64,000 nucleotides of DNA from VRUE01 sp963747765. GTDB taxonomy: Bacteria; Actinomycetota; Thermoleophilia; Solirubrobacterales; 70-9. Numbering within the stretch: position 1 is the first letter of the stretch; every line of letters starts with the position of its first letter. The notes under the pieces were generated by a model. It was not told the DNA's origin. It worked only from the letters and a program-made list of their open reading frames with translations, and made no database searches. The translations under genes were made by a program, and so were the position numbers. Where the stretch lies: NCBI GenBank assembly GCA_963747765.1, contig CAVVGH010000007.1:434001-498000 (forward strand), read 5' to 3'. This document shows, one piece after another, positions 17,121-25,466 of this stretch.

Positions 17121-18220
17121 GAGACCCCAGGGCAGAAGGGCTGGCGAAGATCCTGGTCGGATATTCGACCGCGGTCAAGGAGGGCGAGATCGTCGCGATC
17201 GACGGCGAGAGCGCGGCCGAGCCGCTGCTGCGCGCCGTCTACGAGGAGGTGCTGAAGGCCGGGGGCAACCCGATCCTCAACGTCTCGCTGCCGGGACAGC
17301 TGGCGTCCTACTACCGGCATGCCAGCGACGCCCAGCTCGGCTGGGTGTCTCCCGTGTCCGAGTGGCTGGTCGACAACGCCGAGGTGCGGATCGCGATCGG
17401 CGCGAGCTGCAACACGCGCGAGCTCTCGGCCGTTCCGCCGGCGCGCCAGACCCAGCGCCAGGTGGCGATGGGCGAGCTGATGGCGCGGGCGATGGAGCGC
17501 AGCGCCAATGGTGAGTTCCGCTGGTGCTACACGCTGTACCCGACCAACGCCTACGCGTCGGAGGCCGAGATGAGCCTTGCCGACTACGAGGACTTTTACT
17601 TCGGCGCCTGCTTGGCGACCGATCCTGACCCGCTGAGCGCCTGGCAGCGGGCCTCGGTTGAGACGAAGCGGCTGGCGGATTGGACAGAGGGGCACGAGGA
17701 GGTGCGCATAACCGCTCCGGGAACCGACATCGTGCTTGGCATCGCCGGGCGCACGTTCATTCCCTGCGACGGCCGCCACAACATGCCCGACGGCGAGTTC
17801 TTCACCGGCCCGATTGAGGACTCGGCACAGGGCGAAGTGACGTTTCACCTGCCCGCCCTGATTGGGGGCCGCGAGGTGTCTGGGGTCCGCCTGCGCTTCG
17901 ATTCGGGCAGGGTGGTGGACGCGAGCGCCGAGCGCGGCGAGGCGTACCTGATCCAGCTGCTCGACACCGACCCCGGGGCGCGCCGGCTCGGCGAGCTCGG
18001 CATCGGGACGAACTACGCGATCGATCGCGGCACGCGCGAGGTGCTGCTCGACGAGAAGATCGGCGGCACCGTCCATCTGGCGGTCGGGCGCAGCTACCCG
18101 GAGTCCGGCGGCGAGAACGAGTCGGCCGTGCACACCGACCTGGTCTGCGACCTGCGCGGGGGCGGCAGGATCGTCGTCGACGGCGAGACCCTGCAGGAGG
18201 ACGGCCGCTTCGTCGTCTGA
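17117..18220 (+). CDS. M29-family (thermophilic-type) aminopeptidase
   Basis: 367 aa, TTG start overlapping the pdxT stop. Full-length match in layout to aminopeptidase T/PepS: 'NMPDGEFFTGP' carries a metal-binding Glu, and the C-terminal 'ELGIGTN', 'DEKIGGTVHLAVGRSYPESGG' and 'SAVHTDLV' carry further metal ligands and the catalytic region. These enzymes use two divalent metal ions to release N-terminal residues in the cytoplasm. Coupling with pdxT suggests co-expression; no direct pathway link is known. It ends 3 nt before a convergent gene. Confidence 0.9.
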   Translation: MRDPRAEGLAKILVGYSTAVKEGEIVAIDGESAAEPLLRAVYEEVLKAGGNPILNVSLPGQLASYYRHASDAQLGWVSPVSEWLVDNAEVRIAIGASCNTRELSAVPPARQTQRQVAMGELMARAMERSANGEFRWCYTLYPTNAYASEAEMSLADYEDFYFGACLATDPDPLSAWQRASVETKRLADWTEGHEEVRITAPGTDIVLGIAGRTFIPCDGRHNMPDGEFFTGPIEDSAQGEVTFHLPALIGGREVSGVRLRFDSGRVVDASAERGEAYLIQLLDTDPGARRLGELGIGTNYAIDRGTREVLLDEKIGGTVHLAVGRSYPESGGENESAVHTDLVCDLRGGGRIVVDGETLQEDGRFVV

Positions 18221-18223
18221 GCG

Positions 18224-18670
18224 CTACTGGGTCGGCAGTGGCGAGCCGGCGAGCAGGAAGAACCAGGCCGTGAAGGCGATCAGGGCGAGCACGACGGAGC
18301 CGATCAGGACCGCCTCGACGACCGTGGTCGTGCCGATCGGAGCGGTGCTGTCGCGCATGCTTTTCAGCCAGGCCGTGCGCATCGGGGTGAGCCGGTTGGT
18401 TCCGGTGACCTGCATGTACAGACGGTTGAGCCGACCGATCAGCCAGGCATCGACGAACACCGTGAGGATGATCCCGACCGCCACCACCACGTAGGGGCCG
18501 TCGCTGGGGAACTGGGTGTGGGAGATCTTTGAGCCGATGTAGATCCAGCTCAGCGGGATGGCGGTCCACAGCGAAAGCGCCGCGAGCAGCATCACGACGA
18601 AGATGACGCTTGCCAGCAGCCCTCGCGCCAGGTTTGTTCCATGCGGGTGTGTGGCCCTCTCGGAATGCAT
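18224..18670 (-). CDS. Membrane protein with three or four helices
   Basis: 148 aa from the ATG at 18670, which has GGAG with 6-nt spacing; an ATG at 18682 adds four residues and lies on the yebC -10 element. Hydrophobic stretches occur near residues 18-45, 55-78 and 115-140. The pattern '...MRTAWLKSMRDSTAPIG' between helices is conserved-looking. I do not recognise the family. The gene is divergent from yebC, their starts being under 30 bp apart, so the promoters must overlap. Confidence 0.65.
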   Translation of the reverse strand: MHSERATHPHGTNLARGLLASVIFVVMLLAALSLWTAIPLSWIYIGSKISHTQFPSDGPYVVVAVGIILTVFVDAWLIGRLNRLYMQVTGTNRLTPMRTAWLKSMRDSTAPIGTTTVVEAVLIGSVVLALIAFTAWFFLLAGSPLPTQ

Positions 18671-18681
18671 CCCCAGCTCCA

Positions 18682-18687
18682 TAGAAT
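18682..18687 (+). promoter_or_regulatory. -10 element for yebC (likely leaderless)
   Basis: TAGAAT ends 8 nt before the yebC ATG, with no Shine-Dalgarno in the 8-nt gap. It overlaps one possible start of the divergent membrane gene. Confidence 0.55.
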
Positions 18688-18695
18688 GGCAAACG

Positions 18696-19448
18696 ATGTC
18701 CGGACATTCGAAGTGGTCCTCGATCAAACACAAGAAGGGTGCCGCCGATGCCAAGCGGGGCAAGCTCTTCACCAAGTTGGCGCGAGCCATCACGGTCGCC
18801 GCACGCGACGGGGGCAGCGATCCCGAACACAACCCGGCGCTTGCCACGGCCGTGCAGAAGGCGCGCGAAGCCTCAATGCCCAAGGACAACATCCAGCGGG
18901 CTGTCGATCGCGGCAGCGGCGTGGGCACCGATGCGGATGCGATCGAACGCGAGGTTTACGAGGGGTACGGGCCCGGTGGGGCGGCGATCCTCGTCGAGGC
19001 GCTGACCGACAATCACAATCGCACCAGCGCCGACGTGAGGCTTGCGTTCACCAAGCACAGGGGGAGCCTGGGGGAGCCGGGATCGGTGGCGTGGATCTTC
19101 GAGAAGCGGGGGGTGATCGGCGTGGACGGCAGCCGCTATGACGAGGACGACCTGATTCCCGCAATCGACGCCGGGGCCGAGGACGTGCGGGTGGAGGGCG
19201 ATCTGCTGCGCGTCCTCTGCGAACCGGGCGACCTGAGCGCGGTGCGGGAGGCCCTCGAGGCGACTGGCGTCGAAATCCAGTCCGCCGACCTCACGATGGA
19301 GCCGAAGAGCACGGTCGAGGTGAAGGGAAACGACGCCAAGGCGCTGCTCGGGCTGATCGACTCTCTCGAAGAGCACGACGACGTAAACGAGGTGTACGCC
19401 AACTTCGACATCCCCGAGGACGTGCTGCAGAAGGTCGCCGCCGCGTAA
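18696..19448 (+). CDS. yebC: YebC/PmpR-family regulatory or translation-factor protein
   Basis: 250 aa from ATG 18696, giving the hallmark 'MSGHSKWSSIKHKKGAAD' N-terminus; the longer frame to 18558 overlaps the divergent gene. Three-domain YebC fold, full length. Members were described as DNA-binding regulators of ruvC and others, and recent work on the family points to a role in translating proline stretches. It precedes ruvCAB, a widespread order. A 33-nt gap with its own -10 element separates it from ruvC. Confidence 0.93.
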   Translation: MSGHSKWSSIKHKKGAADAKRGKLFTKLARAITVAARDGGSDPEHNPALATAVQKAREASMPKDNIQRAVDRGSGVGTDADAIEREVYEGYGPGGAAILVEALTDNHNRTSADVRLAFTKHRGSLGEPGSVAWIFEKRGVIGVDGSRYDEDDLIPAIDAGAEDVRVEGDLLRVLCEPGDLSAVREALEATGVEIQSADLTMEPKSTVEVKGNDAKALLGLIDSLEEHDDVNEVYANFDIPEDVLQKVAAA

Positions 19449-19467
19449 AGGCATCCGGCGCTTCTCC

Positions 19468-19473
19468 CAGAAT
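19468..19473 (+). promoter_or_regulatory. -10-like element for ruvC (likely leaderless)
   Basis: CAGAAT ends 8 nt before the ruvC ATG, at the same distance as in yebC. The first base is C instead of T, so it is weaker evidence. Confidence 0.4.
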
Positions 19474-19481
19474 CAGTCCCC

Positions 19482-20009
19482 ATGCAAGTCGTGATGGGGA
19501 TCGACCCCGGGGCTGCCAACCTCGGCTTCGGCATCGTGCGCGTGGAGGGCAACCGGATGGTGGCCCTCGATGGTGGCGTGATCGAAACCTCGGCGGGAGT
19601 GCCGATCGAGCAACGCCTGGAGCGCATTCACCGCTCGCTGGCCGAGCTGATCGCCTGGCACGAGCCGCATGCGATGGCAATCGAGGACGTCTACTTCGGC
19701 AAGAACGTCCGCACCGCGATGGCGGTTGGTCAGGCAAGCGGGGTGGCGATGCTCTGCGGCGCGCAGAAGGGGATTGGCTGCTTCGCCTACACGCCGCAGG
19801 CGATCAAGATGGCCGTCTGCGGGTCCGGCAGCGCCGGCAAGAAACAGGTGCAGCGCATGGTCGGCACGCTGCTCGGGCTGCCCGACCCGCCAACGCCCGA
19901 CCATGCGGCCGACGCGCTTGCCGTGGCGATCTGCCACGGGGGCGGTGCGGGGCGCCGCGACGCCGTGCGGGCCGCGGACCGGGTGGTCGAAGAGAGGATG
20001 GCGGGATGA
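19482..20009 (+). CDS. ruvC: Holliday junction resolvase RuvC
   Basis: 175 aa. Endonuclease that cuts Holliday junctions bound by RuvAB. Acidic active-site residues are visible in 'GIDPGAANLGFG' (first Asp), 'AIEDVYFGKN' (Glu) and 'DHAADALAVAICH' (C-terminal Asp pair). RNase H-like fold, full length. The ATG at 19482 gives the usual 'MQVVMGIDPG' beginning. It overlaps ruvA by 4 nt (ATGA). Confidence 0.96.
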   Translation: MQVVMGIDPGAANLGFGIVRVEGNRMVALDGGVIETSAGVPIEQRLERIHRSLAELIAWHEPHAMAIEDVYFGKNVRTAMAVGQASGVAMLCGAQKGIGCFAYTPQAIKMAVCGSGSAGKKQVQRMVGTLLGLPDPPTPDHAADALAVAICHGGGAGRRDAVRAADRVVEERMAG

Positions 20010-20602
20010 TCGCCGCCGTTCGGGGCGAGGTGATGGTCCGGCGCCCGGACCATGTCGTCATCGAGGCGGGCGGGGTCGGGTACCGGCTCACGGTTTCGAC
20101 CGAAACGCTGAAGACGGTGCCAGCCACCGGGCGGGAGGCCTTCCTGCACACCGAGCTGGTCTCGCGGGAGGACGCACTGGTCCTCTTCGGCTTTGCCTCC
20201 GAGGAGGAGCGCGATCTCTTTTGCAGGCTCGTCTCGGTCAGCGGCGTCGGCCCGAAGGTCGCTGTCGCGGCGCTCTCGGGAGGACCGGTGCGCGAGCTGC
20301 TGCGGGCCATCGCGGCCGGTGACGCGAAGCGCTTTCAGGCAGTGCCCGGAATCGGCAAGCGGACGGCGGAGCGAATCATCCTCGAGCTGCGCGAGAAGAT
20401 CGCCGCGGCGCTGGAGGTGGAGATCGCCACCGGAGCGGCTGAAGGAGACGGCGACGCGCGCTCCCTGGCCCGAGACGGCCTGGTGAACCTCGGATACGCG
20501 CCGCTCGAGGCCGAGCAGCTGCTCGACGGGATCGACAGCGGCGACCCGCAGGAGCTGATTGCAACCGCGCTGCGCAGGGCGGGGACGGGGAAGGCGGCGT
20601 GA
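20006..20602 (+). CDS. ruvA: Holliday junction DNA helicase subunit RuvA
   Basis: 198 aa. N-terminal OB-fold ('MIAAVRGEVMVRRPDHVVIEAGGVGYRL'), tandem helix-hairpin-helix motifs ('SGVGPKVAVAAL', 'VPGIGKRTAERIILELREK') and a C-terminal domain that contacts RuvB ('ALVNLGYAPLEAEQLL'-like). Binds the four-way junction and targets RuvB. Overlaps ruvC and ruvB by 4 nt each. Confidence 0.96.
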   Translation: MIAAVRGEVMVRRPDHVVIEAGGVGYRLTVSTETLKTVPATGREAFLHTELVSREDALVLFGFASEEERDLFCRLVSVSGVGPKVAVAALSGGPVRELLRAIAAGDAKRFQAVPGIGKRTAERIILELREKIAAALEVEIATGAAEGDGDARSLARDGLVNLGYAPLEAEQLLDGIDSGDPQELIATALRRAGTGKAA

Positions 20603-21690
20603 ACGGGCCCCCCGGAGCCGGCGGCGGCGGCATCCGCACCCCAGGGATCGACGGCGAGCCCATCGCGGTCGATGCGGAGGCGCGGGTTCACGACGCGCGG
20701 GCGGATGTCCCCGACGAGGACCTCGACCGATCGCTGCGTCCACCCACCCTGGCGGACTTCGTCAATCAGGAGCAGGTCACCGAGCAGCTGGGAATCTTCA
20801 TCGAGGCGGCGCGGCGACGCTCCGAGCCGCTGGACCACGCGCTGCTGGCCGGCCCTCCGGGGCTGGGGAAGACCTCACTCGCCCACATCATCGCGGTGGA
20901 GATGGGGGTGCCGCTGGTGCAGACGGCAGGCCCGGCGCTGGAGCGCAAGGCGGACGTCGCCTCGTTCCTCACGGCTCTGGAGCCGGGCAGCGTCTTCTTC
21001 GTCGACGAGATCCACCGGCTCGGCCGCGCCGTGGAGGAGACGCTGTACCCGGCAATGGAGGACGGTGAGCTTCCGGTCGTGCTCGGTCAGGGCGCCGGCG
21101 CACGCACCGTGACGCTGCCGCTGCCGCCCTTCACGCTGGTCGGGGCAACGACGCGCGCCGGCCTGCTGACGACGCCTTTGCGCGACCGTTTCGGCGTTTG
21201 CCACAGGCTCGAGCACTACAACCCGGATCATCTGGCCAAGATCATCGAGCGCTCGGCGGGGATCCTCGAGGTCGAGGTCGACAGCGAGGGCGCCGCCACG
21301 ATCGCGGGCCGTTCGCGTGGCACCCCGCGTGTCGCGAACCGGCTGCTGAAACGGGTCCGCGATTTCGCCCAGGTGAAGGGCCGGGGGACGATCGATGCCG
21401 AGGTGGCCGTCGCGGCCCTGGAGATGCTCGAGGTCGATGCGGGCGGTCTCGACCGCAGCGACCGGATGCTGCTGAGGACGATCGCCGCCAAGTTCTCCGG
21501 TGGCCCGGTTGGGCTGTCGACGCTGGCGGTGGCGATCGGCGAGGAGCAGGACACAATCGAGGACGTGCTGGAGCCCTACCTCCTCCAGCAGGGCCTCCTG
21601 AAGCGAACTCCGCGCGGTCGCGTGCTCACCGAGCGGGCCTACGAGCACCTTGGGGTCGCGGCTCCCGAGGGAGCGCGGAGCCTGTTCTGA
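20599..21690 (+). CDS. ruvB: Holliday junction branch-migration ATPase RuvB
   Basis: 363 aa, GTG start overlapping the ruvA stop. AAA+ motor: Walker A 'GPPGLGKTSLA', Walker B 'VFFVDEIHRL', sensor 1 'LVGATTRAG' and Arg finger 'PLRDRFGV', then the winged-helix C-terminus ('QQGLLKRTPRGRVLTERAYEHLG'). A ~25-residue N-terminal extension before 'DRSLRPPTLADFVNQ' is Gly/Asp-rich. Forms hexamers that drive branch migration. Confidence 0.97.
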   Translation: MNGPPGAGGGGIRTPGIDGEPIAVDAEARVHDARADVPDEDLDRSLRPPTLADFVNQEQVTEQLGIFIEAARRRSEPLDHALLAGPPGLGKTSLAHIIAVEMGVPLVQTAGPALERKADVASFLTALEPGSVFFVDEIHRLGRAVEETLYPAMEDGELPVVLGQGAGARTVTLPLPPFTLVGATTRAGLLTTPLRDRFGVCHRLEHYNPDHLAKIIERSAGILEVEVDSEGAATIAGRSRGTPRVANRLLKRVRDFAQVKGRGTIDAEVAVAALEMLEVDAGGLDRSDRMLLRTIAAKFSGGPVGLSTLAVAIGEEQDTIEDVLEPYLLQQGLLKRTPRGRVLTERAYEHLGVAAPEGARSLF

Positions 21691-21691
21691 G

Positions 21692-21697
21692 TAGCCT
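21692..21697 (+). promoter_or_regulatory. -10 element for the zinc-ribbon/PAS gene (likely leaderless)
   Basis: TAGCCT ends 8 nt before the ATG at 21706. The intervening GTCTGCCG shows no Shine-Dalgarno. Confidence 0.5.
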
Positions 21698-21705
21698 GTC
21701 TGCCG

Positions 21706-22194
21706 ATGCCGTTTTTCATCTGCCCGAACTGCGGGAACAGGGAACTGAGCGCCGACCGGACGGCCGGCTTCAGCGCGCGCCCCAAGGGGTGCTCGAAGTG
21801 CGGCTTTGGCTTCGTCTTCGAGCTGCTCGACGACTACTACCCCGCGCCGAACGCGGCCTTCTTCGTCTGCGACAAGGAGGCCCGGGTGATCGACGCCGGC
21901 CGGGGCAGCTTCGAGCTGACAGGCCTCACCGACGAGGATGTGATCGGGCGCCCCGTGCAGGAAGTCCTCGGCCTGCAGTGGCTGCGGCCCGCCGAGGGTG
22001 GCGCGACGGCCGACCGCGACGGGGATGGCGTGGCCGACCCGATCGAGACCTCGCTGGAGTGGGGGGTTCGCTCGCTCGGCAAGCGCGTCTCGGTCAATGC
22101 GGAGGGCGACATTCCCGCGGAAGCCGTCGCCGACGTGTTCCCGGCCTACGACGACGACGGCGGCCTTCTGATCGTCCTCACGCCAGAGGGGTAG
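21706..22194 (+). CDS. Zinc-ribbon protein with PAS-like domain, in the yajC position
   Basis: 162 aa. An N-terminal zinc ribbon (CPNC near residue 6 and CSKC near residue 29) is followed by a PAS-like region ('NAAFFVCDKEARVIDAGRGSFELTGLTDEDVIGRPVQEVLGL', about residues 48-90) and a short C-terminal domain. No output domain, no membrane segment. The PAS call rests on the 'F.lTGl.dEdviGrpv.evlgl' pattern that is typical of such sensors. In most actinobacteria yajC lies here, between ruvB and secD; this protein is not YajC. Role unknown; a cytoplasmic sensor or adaptor is possible. Confidence 0.75.
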   Translation: MPFFICPNCGNRELSADRTAGFSARPKGCSKCGFGFVFELLDDYYPAPNAAFFVCDKEARVIDAGRGSFELTGLTDEDVIGRPVQEVLGLQWLRPAEGGATADRDGDGVADPIETSLEWGVRSLGKRVSVNAEGDIPAEAVADVFPAYDDDGGLLIVLTPEG

Positions 22195-22198
22195 GCAG

Positions 22199-25159
22199 AT
22201 GAGACGCCGCGGCAACATCTTCATCCTGGTCTTCGTCCTGGGCCTGATCGCCGTATCGGCGCTGGTCGTCGCCAGCAAGCCGACGCAGCTCGGGCTCGAC
22301 CTCAAGGGCGGTGTCCAGCTCGTCCTGCAGGGACGCCCGACCCCCCAGCAGCCGACGATCGACAACAGCTCGATGGAACGGGCGGTGGACATCATCCGCT
22401 CCGGTTGCGATCAACTTGGCGTCTCGGAGATCGAAGTGGCTCGCGTGGGCGGCGACCAGGTGCAGGTCGGGATCCCGGGCGCGACCAGCGTCGGCAAGGC
22501 AACCGAATGCGCGACGAAGCCGGCCCGTCTCTTCTTCTTCGACTGGGAACCGAACCAGATCGGTCGCGAGCGGGCGATCGGCGGCAATCCCGGCCAGGAA
22601 CCGCCCCCGGGGCCGTTGAAAGAAGCGAACGCCGAATGGAAGGCGGCCGGGCGCAAGCCCACGAAACCCGAAAACCGGCAGCTGATCTACGCCGGGGCCT
22701 ACGCCAGCGAGTACAACGCGGCGAAGCTGGCGGCCGAACAGAAGCCGGTCCCCAACTGCGACAACTGCAGCCAGCCGGCCACCTATTACCTGTTCGAAAA
22801 GGCCTCGCCCCACAAGCTGATCGACGGCCCGGAGTTCAGCAAGGAAGACCTCTACGTAGATCCAAACGGCGAAAAGCGGCCGCACAGCGTGGGCACCGTG
22901 ATCAAGGTGCCGCAGGGGACGATCCTGATCTCCGAAAAGCCCAGCGACAGCAAGGGCCAGGTGATCGAAGACGCCGAACCGGGCTGGTACGCGTTCAAGG
23001 ACAACCCCGCGCTCTCGGGCACGGAAATCACCAACCCCAGGGCCGAACAGCAGGAATTCGGTCCCGCCGTCACGTTCCAGTTCACCGGCAGCGGCCGCCA
23101 GGCGTTCCAGGAAGTGACGCGTCAGATCGCCCAGCGGGGCCAGGCCCGCGCAATCGGTCCCGCCTCCGGAGAACAGGCCGAAGCGCTTTCGGGCCATTTC
23201 GCCGCCGTGCTCGACAACGAAATCAAAACCCGGCCGATCATCAACTTCGCCGAAAACCCGGACGGGATCGACGGGCGCACCGGAGCGCAGATCTCAGGCG
23301 GCTTCAACGGCATCGGCGAGGCCCAGAACCTGGCCAGCTTCCTGCAGCGCGGCGCCCTGCCGATCAACCTCACCCTGATCAGCCAGACGCAGGTCTCGGC
23401 GACGCTCGGCAGCGAAGCGCTGCACCAGGGCATCAAGGCGGGCATCGTCGGTCTCTCGCTGGTCGTTCTCTTCCTGCTCTTCTACTACCGCTTCCTGGGT
23501 CTGATCGCGGCGCTGGCGCTGGGCGCCTACGGAGTGATCTTCTTCGCGCTGATCAAACTGATCCCGATCACGCTCACGCTGCCGGGGATAGCGGGCCTGA
23601 TCCTCACGATCGGCGTCGCCGCGGACTCCAACATCGTCATCTTCGAGCGGATCAAGGAGGAGGTGCGCGCGGGGCGGCCGATGGCGAGCGCGATCGCCGC
23701 GGGCTACCGGCGCGGAATCGGGACGATCGTCGACGCCAACGTCGTCACGCTGCTCACTGCGTTCGTCCTCTTCGTGCTGGCGACGGCGGGGGTGAAGGGG
23801 TTCGCCTTCACCCTCGGCGTGGGCACCCTGGTCTCACTGCTGACCGCCGTGGTCTTCACCCAGGCGCTGCTGCTCAGCATGAGCCGCTCGCGCTTCCTGC
23901 GCTCGCCCAGCGTGCTCGGGGCCTCGCGGCAGCGGATGCGCTGGCACTTCGACTTCATGGGGGCGAGCCGCTGGTTCTTCACCGTCTCGGGGATCATCCT
24001 GCTGGTTGGCGCGCTGGCCCTTGCGACGAAGCAGCTCAATCTCGGCATCGACTTCAGGTCGGGCACCCGGGTCGAGGTGGCCCTGACGAAGCAAACGGAC
24101 GAGGAAGGCGTTCGCGAAGCGCTGGACAAGGTGGGGATCTCAGGCGTCGAGGTGCAGCGCGAGAGCAATCCGGGCCTCGGCGACAACGCCTTCCTGATCC
24201 AGTCGAGCACGCTGAAGCCGAGCGAGATCAACAAGATGCAGCGCGAGCTCGGCCGCGAGTACGGGATCGAAGCGGACGGCTTCGACAGCACCAGCGTCGG
24301 CCCCACCTTCGGCAGCACGGTGGCGAACAGCGCCCGCAACGCGCTGATCTTCTCACTGCTCGTGATCTGTGCCTACGTGGCGTTCCGCTTCGACCCGAAG
24401 TTCGCGGTTCCCGTCCTGATCGCTCTCTTTCACGACGTCCTGATCACCGCGGGCGTCTATTCGCTGACCGGTCGGGAGGTGACGAGCGGGACGGTCGCCG
24501 CCTTCCTCACCATCTTGGGCTACTCGCTTTACGACACGATCATCGTCTTCGACCGGATTCGCGAGAACATGCCGCGAATGCCGCGGGCGGTCTTCTCGCA
24601 GATCGTCAATCGGTCGATGAGCGAGGTCCTGACCCGCTCGCTGGCGACGAGCTTTTCGACGCTGCTGGCGGTCGTCTCGCTGCTCGTCTTCGGGGGGGCG
24701 ACGCTGCAGGACTTCGCCTTCGCGATGCTGGTCGGCATCGCGTCCGGCACCTATTCGTCGATCTTCATCGCCTCCCCGGTGCTGACCGCATGGAAGGAAC
24801 GGGAACCCGGGTTCGCGCGGCGCCGGATCCGGATGATGGAGGCCAGCGGCCACGTCGCGGCATTTGCCGACGACGTCGAGCTGGCCAAACTCGGCGACGA
24901 CACCGAAACCGATGCGGAAATCGAGGCGACTGTGGAGACCCAGCAGGAGGCGCGGAGCAGGCCCGGCGCCGTCGCGATGGCCGAGCCGCCGGCGGGCGAC
25001 GGAGACGGTGGCGATGCCGCCGCGGGCTCCGAGGCCGCCGGCACCTCCTCCAATGGCGAAGCGGCTGGCGCCGATGCCGCGGAGGCCGAGCGCCAGGCGC
25101 GCACCGAACGCCGGCGCGAACGGCGCCAGAAGCGACGCAAGCACGGGAGGAACAGGTAG
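22199..25159 (+). CDS. secDF: Fused SecD-SecF protein translocase subunit
   Basis: 986 aa. The N-terminal half (to ~residue 575) is SecD: one membrane helix, 'LGLDLKGGVQLVL', a large exported P1 domain, then five helices with 'AADSNIVIFERIKEE'. The second half is SecF: a helix, 'LGIDFRSGTRVEV', then 'YDTIIVFDRIREN'. SecDF uses proton flow to pull proteins out of SecYEG. The P1 region has a long insert (about residues 115-270) including 'NCDNC'. The last ~120 residues form an acidic then very basic cytoplasmic tail. Glu codons in the insert are about 20 GAA to 3 GAG, opposite to flanking genes. Confidence 0.93.
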   Translation: MRRRGNIFILVFVLGLIAVSALVVASKPTQLGLDLKGGVQLVLQGRPTPQQPTIDNSSMERAVDIIRSGCDQLGVSEIEVARVGGDQVQVGIPGATSVGKATECATKPARLFFFDWEPNQIGRERAIGGNPGQEPPPGPLKEANAEWKAAGRKPTKPENRQLIYAGAYASEYNAAKLAAEQKPVPNCDNCSQPATYYLFEKASPHKLIDGPEFSKEDLYVDPNGEKRPHSVGTVIKVPQGTILISEKPSDSKGQVIEDAEPGWYAFKDNPALSGTEITNPRAEQQEFGPAVTFQFTGSGRQAFQEVTRQIAQRGQARAIGPASGEQAEALSGHFAAVLDNEIKTRPIINFAENPDGIDGRTGAQISGGFNGIGEAQNLASFLQRGALPINLTLISQTQVSATLGSEALHQGIKAGIVGLSLVVLFLLFYYRFLGLIAALALGAYGVIFFALIKLIPITLTLPGIAGLILTIGVAADSNIVIFERIKEEVRAGRPMASAIAAGYRRGIGTIVDANVVTLLTAFVLFVLATAGVKGFAFTLGVGTLVSLLTAVVFTQALLLSMSRSRFLRSPSVLGASRQRMRWHFDFMGASRWFFTVSGIILLVGALALATKQLNLGIDFRSGTRVEVALTKQTDEEGVREALDKVGISGVEVQRESNPGLGDNAFLIQSSTLKPSEINKMQRELGREYGIEADGFDSTSVGPTFGSTVANSARNALIFSLLVICAYVAFRFDPKFAVPVLIALFHDVLITAGVYSLTGREVTSGTVAAFLTILGYSLYDTIIVFDRIRENMPRMPRAVFSQIVNRSMSEVLTRSLATSFSTLLAVVSLLVFGGATLQDFAFAMLVGIASGTYSSIFIASPVLTAWKEREPGFARRRIRMMEASGHVAAFADDVELAKLGDDTETDAEIEATVETQQEARSRPGAVAMAEPPAGDGDGGDAAAGSEAAGTSSNGEAAGADAAEAERQARTERRRERRQKRRKHGRNR

Positions 25160-25423
25160 ATGGCACTGCTGGTCTGGTTCACGATGGGGATCGCTCTCTG
25201 GCACTTCACGGTCTTCCTCCCCGACCGTTTCTGGCAGGGGATCGTCGGCGCCTTCCTCGGATCGGTGCTCGGCGCGATCGCCTTCGGCGGGATCGTTGAG
25301 ATCTTCAGCGGGCACGGGCTGGGCAGCACCGATGTCGCTACGGCCCTGACCGCGATCCCGGGCGTGGTGCTCGGCCTCGCGGTGGTCTGGGCACTCGGCG
25401 TTCGCGCAGAGCGCCAGGCTTGA
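25160..25423 (+). CDS. Small three-helix membrane protein
   Basis: 87 aa, start directly abutting the secDF stop. Almost wholly hydrophobic with three predicted helices and Gly-rich turns ('GAFLGSVLGAIAFGGIVEIF'). The pattern recalls transglycosylase-associated/GlsB-like small membrane proteins, but the match is only in style. It may be co-translated with secDF. Confidence 0.65.
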   Translation: MALLVWFTMGIALWHFTVFLPDRFWQGIVGAFLGSVLGAIAFGGIVEIFSGHGLGSTDVATALTAIPGVVLGLAVVWALGVRAERQA

Positions 25424-25454
25424 GACGCGCCTCAAATCCGTCCCGTCCGACACC

Positions 25455-25460
25455 TAGTCT
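25455..25460 (+). promoter_or_regulatory. -10 element for recJ (likely leaderless)
   Basis: TAGTCT ends 6 nt before the GTG start of recJ. The same hexamer at the same 6-nt distance precedes the lipid kinase gene on the other strand. Confidence 0.55.
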
Positions 25461-25466
25461 GAGTAC

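Noticed and set aside
18695..18708. Palindrome ATGTCCGGACAT at the yebC start, looking like an operator
   Set aside because: It simply encodes the conserved first residues MSGH of YebC, so the symmetry has a coding explanation.
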